Origin: Zhongshania sp. R06B22
GTDB lineage: Bacteria > Pseudomonadota > Gammaproteobacteria > Pseudomonadales > Spongiibacteraceae
Assembly (NCBI RefSeq): GCF_040892595.1
Contig: NZ_JBFRYB010000001.1
Coordinates: 1,364,001-1,428,000, forward strand
Reading direction: 5' to 3'
Length of the DNA stretch: 64,000 bases
In this document: piece by piece, positions 57,277-64,000 of the stretch
Numbering within the stretch: position 1 is the first letter of the stretch
How the letters are laid out: each line of letters starts with the position of its first letter
Made by a program: the position numbers and the translations under genes
Notes under the pieces: generated by a model
Databases searched by the model: none
What the model was told of the DNA's origin: nothing
What the model saw: only the letters and a program-made list of their open reading frames with translations

Positions 57277-57744
57277 ATGTTTTTGGTGTGCATGTTTTAT
57301 GTAATATCTTGGAATGCGCACGCTGACGACGATGTGAAAAAGTTTGAAGTCGGCGAAGCTGCTCGGGTTTTGTGGTCTACTTTTTTAGCGATTGAGCAAG
57401 GTAATGACACCTTGAATTATTCGGTGTTTCGAGAAATTGCCGCACCGGAGTTTCAGCGCAAAAATACGACTGACGATATTGCTGAGTTGTTTCTTGGTTT
57501 GAGAAAGTCAGGTGTCGATCTAAGTCGGGCTTTATTGCTTCAGCCAGAGTATGAGATTGCACCGCAGATTGGAGCGACGGGTTTATTACGTATGCGCGGT
57601 AAATTCGCTTTGCCTCCGGAGGTGGTGAATTTTGATTTGCTCTACCAGATGATTTACGGTGAGTGGCGCCTTTTGGGTGTTGCCGTCGTGACTGGAATGG
57701 AAAACGCTACAATAGAAAAACGACGTTTCTGGTTTAGAAGGTAA
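57277..57744 (+). CDS. Small exported protein, unknown function
   Basis: 155 residues from the ATG after TTAGG at 57277. The frame is open from 57217, but that start overlaps the autotransporter and runs through the terminator, so the later ATG is preferred. A signal peptide (MFLVCMFYVISWNAHA) precedes a mature domain of about 135 residues, which ends in strands around GEWRLLGVAVV. The ending recalls NTF2-like/DUF4019-type domains, but I do not recognise the family. As the immediate neighbour of an adhesin it could be an accessory factor; this is inference. Confidence 0.65.
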   Translation: MFLVCMFYVISWNAHADDDVKKFEVGEAARVLWSTFLAIEQGNDTLNYSVFREIAAPEFQRKNTTDDIAELFLGLRKSGVDLSRALLLQPEYEIAPQIGATGLLRMRGKFALPPEVVNFDLLYQMIYGEWRLLGVAVVTGMENATIEKRRFWFRR

Positions 57745-57794
57745 TCGTTGTTTTTTTGTATGAAGATTCGTCTTCCTACAAAAGTAAATTGCCG

Positions 57795-57844
57795 GCGGTG
57801 CGGCTACGTATGTTATACATACTAGTGTCTGCATCGCTTTTTTT
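57795..57844 (+). terminator. Long-stem terminator after the exported protein
   Basis: GCGGTGCGG, then CTA, then GTATG pair with CATAC, TAG and CTGCATCGC (with small bulges) around TTATA, followed by seven T. It lies 50 bp after the gene. Confidence 0.75.
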
Positions 57845-57993
57845 ATGCCAAAAATTAGCTAATGCCATAAAAATCTATTATTTACATTCCCTCTTAAGCT
57901 CTTTAATACCGCAGCTTGCTTGCCCATAATACCGAACAGGAACATGATTTTTGTTGGGTCTTTTATCCAGTAATCTAGTTTTGCAGGAGCAAT

Positions 57994-59307
57994 ATGGAAA
58001 ACAATAACCCTTGGTTACGCGCCGAAATTGCGCAATGGCTGCGGGAAGGTATTATCAATGACCAGCAGGCTAATGCTTTGTATGCCCGCTATCCGGCGTT
58101 TGTCGCATATCGTGCCAAAGGTGATGGTGCTTGGGGTAGAGTGATATTTGCATTGCTGGGTGCTGGTGTTTTTGGGCTCGGGGTTATTTTACTGTTTGCT
58201 TATAACTGGGACGGCATGGACCGGTATGTAAAGTTAGCGGTGATCGGTCTTGGTCTTCTGGGCGCTCATGGCAGTGCTTTGCTCTTGGCCAAAAATGACA
58301 AGTCTAATCCCCGCGTAGCGGAAAGCTTACACATGCTGGGCACCATGCTTTTTGGCGCAGGCATTTGGTTGGTGGCGCAAATTTATCATTTTGACGTTCA
58401 CTACCTCGATGGTTTTTTACTGTGGTGTCTGGCGGCGCTGAGTTTGGCGTGGGCCTTACCTTCTGTGGCTCACGGGGTATTGGCAACCATTTTATTATTG
58501 TTGTGGAGTGGTCTGGAAACCTTTGAGTTCGGCCGGCATGTGCCTATTGCTAGCTTGGTGTTATTGCTGGCTTTGTTGCCCTTGGCGTGGCTGCAGCGCT
58601 CGGCGTCTTTATTGGCTGTTTTATTGCTCGCCGTGCCGCTGTCCTATTCGTTCACCGTGCCTGGTATTGGTGAAAAGTATTTCTTTGCTGTTGGCCTCTT
58701 GCTGGTGGGGAGTTATTTTGCAATGGCTCGTTTGGTGGCAGTGAGTGCTTATCCTGCAAGTGCAAAGGTATTGACGCTGTGTGGTCGCGTTCTGTGGTTG
58801 CCCCTTATTTTTGTCGGCACGTTTACCGGTCTTCCGCTGCTGTCAGGCTTATATGAGTTAGCGGGGTTTGATTCACTGTATATATTACTGCCCTTATTAC
58901 TTGCACTAGTGAGCTGGGGAGCTGCGCTACTTCGCGCTAGTACTCGCCCTGCATTAGCCGAACAGTGGGTAGATAGTGGCTTGGTCTTACTGGTATTAAC
59001 ATTTTCGGTGTTGCCTAGCCTGCTGGGCGCTGACGTCAGTGATGTGAGCCGGCTAGTCTTTAATGTCGCATTTTTGGGCTACAGTTTGCTATTCGTATAC
59101 CGCGGTACCCAGCATCTTCAGGCTCGAGTTTTATCCTTGGGTTGCATTATGCTGGTCGTATTGGGGGCGGCGCGTTTTACCGATTTATTCCAGAGCCTAT
59201 TGGCGCGTTCAGCGATCTTTTTGTTGCTGGGCTTGCTGCTCTTTATTATCGGTTTGCGTTATTCCAAGCAGAGTACCCGTCGCAAGCTGGAGAAGCCCCG
59301 TGCGTAA
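57994..59307 (+). CDS. DUF2157 membrane protein
   Basis: 437 residues. A cytoplasmic N-terminal segment (1-45) has GIINDQQANALYARYP, a typical DUF2157 opening. About fourteen hydrophobic helices follow, ending in a basic tail (RYSKQSTRRKLEKPRA). Function unknown. The last 8 bp overlap the next gene, the usual DUF2157-GDYXXLXY couple. A pump- or sensor-like role is often guessed, but nothing here proves it. Confidence 0.88.
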   Translation: MENNNPWLRAEIAQWLREGIINDQQANALYARYPAFVAYRAKGDGAWGRVIFALLGAGVFGLGVILLFAYNWDGMDRYVKLAVIGLGLLGAHGSALLLAKNDKSNPRVAESLHMLGTMLFGAGIWLVAQIYHFDVHYLDGFLLWCLAALSLAWALPSVAHGVLATILLLLWSGLETFEFGRHVPIASLVLLLALLPLAWLQRSASLLAVLLLAVPLSYSFTVPGIGEKYFFAVGLLLVGSYFAMARLVAVSAYPASAKVLTLCGRVLWLPLIFVGTFTGLPLLSGLYELAGFDSLYILLPLLLALVSWGAALLRASTRPALAEQWVDSGLVLLVLTFSVLPSLLGADVSDVSRLVFNVAFLGYSLLFVYRGTQHLQARVLSLGCIMLVVLGAARFTDLFQSLLARSAIFLLLGLLLFIIGLRYSKQSTRRKLEKPRA

Positions 59308-60304
59308 AGCCTTGATTATAGTTTTGGTGCTCAGTCAGTTTGCCGTGCTTGCGTATATGGCTGCTGAGCGTGAATGGATACGCTACGGGGGGGAGCGAGT
59401 GTTTTTGCGAACAGCACCGATTGATCCTCGCGATCCATTGCGCGGCGACTTTGTCCGGCTTAGCTACTCACTCAATACCGTCGATGCGGCACATTTTAAG
59501 TCGTCGCGACCAGCCAGCTCACTGCAGCGTGAAGAGATGATATATGCGGTTTTAAAGCCGGCTTCGACAGACTTGTATGAGCTTAATTATCTTACTGATC
59601 ACAAGCCTAGCGGCGGTGTCTTTCTGCGCGGTCGCGTGAGTCGAGAAGTAGGCGATGGTCGAATACACCTTCGCTATGGTATTGAACAGTATTTTGTTCA
59701 GCAGGGTAGCGGTATTGAAATTGAGCGTCAGCGCGGTTCGGGTGACGGCCTGCAAATTCCAATGGAAGTCGAAGTGGCGATAGGTCGCGGTGGTGTTGCG
59801 GTCTTAGCAGGATACCGCTGGAGTCACATCGGTATCCGTTTAGAGCAAAATACCGAGCTTACTAATGATGATCGTGGCGACGGTGCACCGCCGCGGAGCC
59901 CAATGTTAATACTCACTCTCAAAAATGTATCAGACGCGTCCTTACAAATTGCCGACAATGAATTGCGCTGTGGTTTTTCATTGCAAGCTGAGGGCGATAC
60001 CGGGCGGCGATACACTATGGCCGACACCCGCTGCAGTCCGTATATTTTGGCGGAAGATGACATTATCACGCTGGCCCCCGGTGAAGAGTATCGAGCGGCA
60101 TTAGACACCGCCTTGCCGCGTTGGTACGTCTTGCAAGACGGCCTCGCTGGCTCTGGGTCTCTGGCCGCTATAGCGCCAAATGAGCGCTTTCGAATGATCT
60201 ATCGACCACCCGTTGTGATGCCGGGTATGAACACCGACGCGACCATGTTATGGCAGGGCGAGTTAGCGTCGGCGGCATTCAACGCTCGGGGCAGAGTGGA
60301 TTGA
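59300..60304 (+). CDS. GDYXXLXY-domain protein with extra C-terminal domain
   Basis: 334 residues from a GTG eight bases after GGAG, overlapping the DUF2157 gene by 8 bp. A longer frame reaches upstream to 59063 but only inside that gene. One membrane helix (residues 3-22, ALIIVLVLSQFAVLAYMAAE) precedes the family motif PIDPRDPLRGDFVRLSY. The usual protein has about 170-190 residues. Here about 150 more follow, with LRCGFSLQAEGDTGRRYTM and DTRCSPYIL (two Cys), resembling an Ig- or beta-sandwich-type domain. The source of that domain is unknown. Confidence 0.85.
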   Translation: MRKALIIVLVLSQFAVLAYMAAEREWIRYGGERVFLRTAPIDPRDPLRGDFVRLSYSLNTVDAAHFKSSRPASSLQREEMIYAVLKPASTDLYELNYLTDHKPSGGVFLRGRVSREVGDGRIHLRYGIEQYFVQQGSGIEIERQRGSGDGLQIPMEVEVAIGRGGVAVLAGYRWSHIGIRLEQNTELTNDDRGDGAPPRSPMLILTLKNVSDASLQIADNELRCGFSLQAEGDTGRRYTMADTRCSPYILAEDDIITLAPGEEYRAALDTALPRWYVLQDGLAGSGSLAAIAPNERFRMIYRPPVVMPGMNTDATMLWQGELASAAFNARGRVD

Positions 60305-60430
60305 GTCTGGCTTGGTAACGGCGGTGGGATATTTGGGGTTTACCGTGCAGGAGAATTTCCCTCAACGTCCGCTAAATGTAGCCGAAACGCCGGTATGACT
60401 ATGAATTGATGCTGGTCTTTGGTTCCGCCG

Positions 60431-60460
60431 GCCACTCTCAGTGTGTGTAAAGAGAGTGGC
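60431..60460. terminator. Hairpin between convergent genes
   Basis: GCCACTCTC pairs perfectly with GAGAGTGGC around a 12-nt loop, between the GDYXXLXY gene (+) and the desaturase (-). There is no T run on either side, so activity is uncertain. Confidence 0.45.
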
Positions 60461-60497
60461 GCTTCCTCGCTAGGGCGTTGAGATATGAATGGCGCTA

Positions 60498-61721
60498 CTA
60501 TGCTATTTCCAAGGTCAGCATTTGCAGGCGTTTGCGCTGCATTTTAAGCGCGTACTCCAGTTCTTGTAAGCGACTGCGCAGCGTGGCGTGTTCCCATGCT
60601 TTATGCAGATTGTGCTGCAAGGTTTCTTTTTTGCCTGCAAGATTTAATTGTAGCGCATCTTTCTGTTCGGCTAGGTGTTCTCGCTTGGCGTCCACCCAGC
60701 GCTGGCTCACCGCATTCCAATCATTCAAGTGATCGCAGAATTGCTGGTATTCCTGCTCTAAAAACGCGGTAAATTGATTGGTGTCAGCGCCTTTGCGATT
60801 GCGCAGGGCCTGCTCTGCCTTTTTGAATTGCATGGTGATGATGGCGCGCTGGATTTTGAAATCTGGAATTTTACGCAGGTCCCACGTCAGGCCAACCCAT
60901 GAGGCCGTTTTTATCAGCCACTTGGTGGGGTCGTAATGCCACCAACGGATACCGTTGCGATAGTCATTTTGGAAGATATGGTGGTAATTATGGTAGCCCT
61001 CACCGTAAGTGAGCAGTGCCAGAAAGTCATTGTCGCGGGCGGAGTTTTCGTCGGTATAAGGACGGCGGCCCCAAAAATGCGCCAGGGAATTTATAAAGAA
61101 TGTGGTGTGATGGCTGACGACTAATCGGAGTACACCGGCGAGCAAGATATTTTCGAGCATATGGCCGGTAATAAATCCTAGCGCAACGGCGGGAGCAATA
61201 TTCATAAACAGCACTAAAGGAAGATAGTAGCGGTGCTGCCACATAACAATTTTATCACGCTGTAAATCTTTGGCGTTGGAGAAGTCGTCTGCGCTGGCAG
61301 GGTAGTCACGCAACATCCAGCCAATATGGGAATACCATAGGCCTTTCTTGGCCGAATACGGATCGTTATCCACGTGATCTACATGTCGATGATGACGGCG
61401 ATGGCCAGAAGCCCAAATAAGAATACTATTTTGGGTGGCAGCGGCGCCAAATAGGGCAAATAACACTTTCAATATGGGGTGAGCTTTATAGCTGTTGTGA
61501 GCCCAAAGGCGATGGTAACCTGCCGTAATAGACATGCCGTTAGCGCCCAGAATAAGGACAAAGCCCAGCCAGCCGGTCCAGGTGAAACCTTGGCTAATGC
61601 CATACCAGGGCACACCGATCAGGGCGATCAGCAAGGTGCTGGAAAATAATATAGTCTGCATCCAAAGTAGTGGTGGCTTGGTGTCAGCCGCGATGTTGTC
61701 GGGCTGTGTTTGCTCGGGCAT
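60498..61721 (-). CDS. Membrane fatty-acid desaturase (delta-9 type)
   Basis: 407 residues. Three histidine boxes bind the di-iron centre: HRLWAH, HRRHH and HNYHH. About four membrane helices surround them. It would introduce a cis double bond into acyl-CoA or acyl-lipid chains, using electrons from a ferredoxin or rubredoxin. The C-terminal about 110 residues are highly charged and helical (coiled-coil-like, QLNLAGKKETLQHNLHKAWEH). Similar tails occur in Pseudomonas DesA/DesB-type proteins. It is divergent from the TonB receptor. Confidence 0.93.
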   Translation of the reverse strand: MPEQTQPDNIAADTKPPLLWMQTILFSSTLLIALIGVPWYGISQGFTWTGWLGFVLILGANGMSITAGYHRLWAHNSYKAHPILKVLFALFGAAATQNSILIWASGHRRHHRHVDHVDNDPYSAKKGLWYSHIGWMLRDYPASADDFSNAKDLQRDKIVMWQHRYYLPLVLFMNIAPAVALGFITGHMLENILLAGVLRLVVSHHTTFFINSLAHFWGRRPYTDENSARDNDFLALLTYGEGYHNYHHIFQNDYRNGIRWWHYDPTKWLIKTASWVGLTWDLRKIPDFKIQRAIITMQFKKAEQALRNRKGADTNQFTAFLEQEYQQFCDHLNDWNAVSQRWVDAKREHLAEQKDALQLNLAGKKETLQHNLHKAWEHATLRSRLQELEYALKMQRKRLQMLTLEIA

Positions 61722-62138
61722 GAGTGATTGGCCTCGGGTATTGGGTATTCACAGTGATCGATATTTTACAGAAAGCCTGCACTTAAGAACAGTTACCACT
61801 TCATGACAATTGCCCCGTGCTGAGAGTCTAACCTTCAGCGGACTATTGAACTTTGTCATTTAGGTCGCCAAAATTACTAGCAAGGGCGGCAGCGCGGCGG
61901 GTATTGTGACCGTTTGCAGCTGCCGAAAGTCGCACTGTTCGAATCCTAGCGTACAGGTGAATTTTGCTTGTGGATATGCGCAATTTCCCTGAGCGATATC
62001 TAAAGGTAATAGAGGTTCCTGTGACGTGACCTTGTGGTATGGTTATCCCGCCATTCAGTGAAGGCATAGATATGTTGATTGAATCGGCGATGGTGCTTGT
62101 ATACGAACTTCAAAATAACTAATCAGAAATGGAATCCG
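61722..62138. other. 417-bp divergent region without a gene
   Basis: The gap between the desaturase (-) and the TonB receptor (+). I see no RNA gene. GTTCGAATC near 61936 resembles a tRNA T-loop but lacks matching stems. Promoters for both genes must lie here, but none is clear enough to name. Confidence 0.5.
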
Positions 62139-64000
62139 ATGACGTTTAAATACTTCAGTACACCCTTTAGCTCAGTGCGACCACACCCAGTTAACAGCCT
62201 GAATTCATTGCGGCGGATACTCGCATCTGTAGCTATCGGCGGGGTGTTATTTAATACCCAGTCCGCATTGGCGGCCGATGCGGCGCGTCTCGAAGAGGTA
62301 TTGGTTAGCGCCAGTAAGAAAACTGAGTCGCTACAAGACACCCCAATTTCCCTGACGGTCTTTAATGAAGAGCGCTTAACCGTAGAGGGCATTAGCGGCC
62401 TAAAAGATATTGCCAGTAAAGTGCCAGGCCTGACTATTGAGCCGTTTCCGATTAATGGCGGCAGTTTGCGGATCTATATTCGCGGTATTGGTATTGGCGA
62501 TATTCAGGTGACCCAAGACACGCCTGTTGGCCTGTATATTGATGGTGTATATATCGCCAGATCCAGCGGTACCTCAATGGATGTGGCTGAGCTGGCGCGG
62601 ATTGAAATTTTACGCGGCCCACAGGGCACCTTATACGGCCGCAATACCACTGGTGGCGCCATCAACTTAGTAACGCGTCGCCCCAATGTCGATGAGCTCG
62701 AATTTAGTCAAATTGTGTCGGCGGGTGATCGCGCCCTGTTCCGCTCCAAGACCAGCCTCAACCTGCCTATCACTGATTCCTTGGCAGTTAAGTTTGCGTA
62801 TTTGACCGAGAGCCGAGATGGGTTTGTGGAGAATACCGGCCCCGGTGGTGACTTTGGTGATCGCGAGATTCAAGGCGCGCGTTTTGATTTGGGCTGGGAT
62901 ATTAGCGAGCGACTGCGGCTCGACTACAGCTATGATCGTTCAGAATTAGAATTTTATAATTACACCTTTCAAGCGGTCACTCCACCTGACCCCAATGGTA
63001 ATAAGGGGCAGTCCAACGCCATTAAAAATAGTACCCAAGCGCGCAGCCGTTTTGGCGAAAATATGTTGGGTTCACTGGCAACCACCGCGCCGCTAGAAGC
63101 CTCTAATAGCGATGTGGAAGGGCATGCTCTAATACTTAGCGTTGACACCGATTTTGGCGTGTTTAAATATATTGGCTCTTACCGCGAGCTAATAGACGCC
63201 GCCTACACCGACCTCGGTGGTGGCCTTGGGTCGCCAGATTATCGCCTCGATACTAATCGCTACGATGGCCCGGCAGCGCAGTTTGCAAACGGTGGCGAAA
63301 CGCCGCTGGTAAGGCCTGAAGTGCGGCAAGACCAAAGCTCACACGAATTACAATTTAGCAGTGCCGTCGATGACTGGGGTCTAGAGTATGTGGTCGGGGC
63401 CTATTACTTTGAGGAGTCAGCGGTTGAAGACAATAGCCCGTTTCATTTGCAGCTCACCGCGCCTATCGACGGCTTTGAAGACGCGCATATCGTCAACTTA
63501 GTCAGCCAAAAATATGAAATAGAAAATCAGGCGCTCGCGGTGTTCGGTCAACTTACTTGGACGCCAGATATTCTCGATAAGGCTCTTCACCTAACCGTCG
63601 GTGCTCGGCATTCTCGAGATCATCGCTACGCGCTTAAAAATCAACGTGATGAAGTATTTATTGAGTATTCGCCAATAGCGGGTCTGCCTTTTGTACTGCC
63701 CTTGGCTCAGCTGGCCCAAAATCCGGTATTGGGCCCTGTGCTTGCCCCTATTTTCATCCAAGCTGGGCTGCCGGGTGATCGACGCTTTGACAATGCCTCC
63801 GGCGACCGTCGCTTTAAAGACGACTCTTTCAGTTTTGTGACGGAATATGAAATCAATGATGACATCAATGTGTATGGCAAGTTTGTCGAGGCCTATAAAA
63901 GCGGTGGTTTCAATACTCGCGATCCCCAGTTAGACGGTAATCAAGGCGCGGCGTCCGACGGTATCGATTATGGGGTTGGTTTTGCTGATGGCTTTGGTGA
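62139..64000 (+). CDS. TonB-dependent receptor, 3' truncated by window edge
   Basis: At least 620 residues, open to the window end. A signal peptide (LASVAIGGVLFNTQSALA) precedes the TonB box region and plug (LEEVLVSASKKTESLQDTPI). The plug includes IRGIGIGDIQVTQDTPVGLYIDG-type motifs and RGPQGTLYGRNTTGGAINLV. Beta-barrel strands with Asp/Gly-rich turns follow. It has no N-terminal carboxypeptidase-like or FecR-type extension. Substrate unknown: receptors of this shape in sphingomonads and marine gammaproteobacteria take up siderophores, plant compounds or sterols. The start is decided by GGAA six bases before the ATG. Confidence 0.93.
   Translation, partial: MTFKYFSTPFSSVRPHPVNSLNSLRRILASVAIGGVLFNTQSALAADAARLEEVLVSASKKTESLQDTPISLTVFNEERLTVEGISGLKDIASKVPGLTIEPFPINGGSLRIYIRGIGIGDIQVTQDTPVGLYIDGVYIARSSGTSMDVAELARIEILRGPQGTLYGRNTTGGAINLVTRRPNVDELEFSQIVSAGDRALFRSKTSLNLPITDSLAVKFAYLTESRDGFVENTGPGGDFGDREIQGARFDLGWDISERLRLDYSYDRSELEFYNYTFQAVTPPDPNGNKGQSNAIKNSTQARSRFGENMLGSLATTAPLEASNSDVEGHALILSVDTDFGVFKYIGSYRELIDAAYTDLGGGLGSPDYRLDTNRYDGPAAQFANGGETPLVRPEVRQDQSSHELQFSSAVDDWGLEYVVGAYYFEESAVEDNSPFHLQLTAPIDGFEDAHIVNLVSQKYEIENQALAVFGQLTWTPDILDKALHLTVGARHSRDHRYALKNQRDEVFIEYSPIAGLPFVLPLAQLAQNPVLGPVLAPIFIQAGLPGDRRFDNASGDRRFKDDSFSFVTEYEINDDINVYGKFVEAYKSGGFNTRDPQLDGNQGAASDGIDYGVGFADGFG

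Noticed and set aside
61915..61960. tRNA-like GTTCGAATC sequence
   Set aside because: Flanking bases do not form the T-arm or acceptor stems, and no D- or anticodon arm fits upstream.

Overview
The window is ordinary chromosome from a marine or freshwater gammaproteobacterium. Several gene orders match Pseudomonas: trpE/trpGDC next to a Vfr-type crp, an OsmC gene and coq7, and dsbD-aroQ-accB-accC-prmA-(zinc-ribbon protein)-dusB-fis-purH-purD-retS. The steroid-type beta-oxidation genes, paired photolyases and a TonB receptor suggest a Spongiibacteraceae-like lineage such as Zhongshania; that placement is inference. I found no rRNA, tRNA, CRISPR array, prophage or insertion sequence.

Region 1 (1-9.9 kb, + strand) is a catabolic cluster: four acyl-CoA dehydrogenases in two pairs, two thiolases, two short-chain dehydrogenases and a small YfaZ-like outer-membrane protein, closed by a strong terminator. 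One dehydrogenase resembles IpdF of steroid C/D-ring breakdown, so degradation of a steroid or similar polycyclic acyl-CoA is the best guess. A 106-bp imperfect palindrome and GTCAT-type repeats interrupt the cluster.

Region 2 (10-20 kb) holds a YgjP-like metallopeptidase, a PACE efflux protein, MetY, a NADAR protein, a Cry-DASH photolyase, an iron-sulfur photolyase, a cytochrome P450, a DUF3010 protein and SelO. Region 3 (20-29.5 kb) holds plsB, then trpEGDC preceded by a candidate 18-codon leader peptide ending Trp-Arg-Trp-stop, then crp, osmC, a VOC protein and coq7.

Region 4 (29.5-43 kb, - strand) is the conserved housekeeping block from dsbD to a RetS-like hybrid sensor kinase, joining lipid, purine, tRNA and redox functions. 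The kinase has an intact phospho-acceptor histidine but a degenerate ATP-binding domain. Region 5 (43-54 kb) has a copper-chaperone/DUF2333/YajG operon, a PfkB-family kinase, PBP1B, ModF, a LOG-family protein, NhaA and a Kef-type antiporter.

Region 6 (54-64 kb) looks accessory. It has a structured leader, a trimeric autotransporter built from seven 252-bp repeats, a small exported protein after a terminator, a DUF2157/GDYXXLXY membrane pair whose second member has an extra C-terminal domain, a fatty-acid desaturase and the start of a TonB-dependent receptor cut by the window end.
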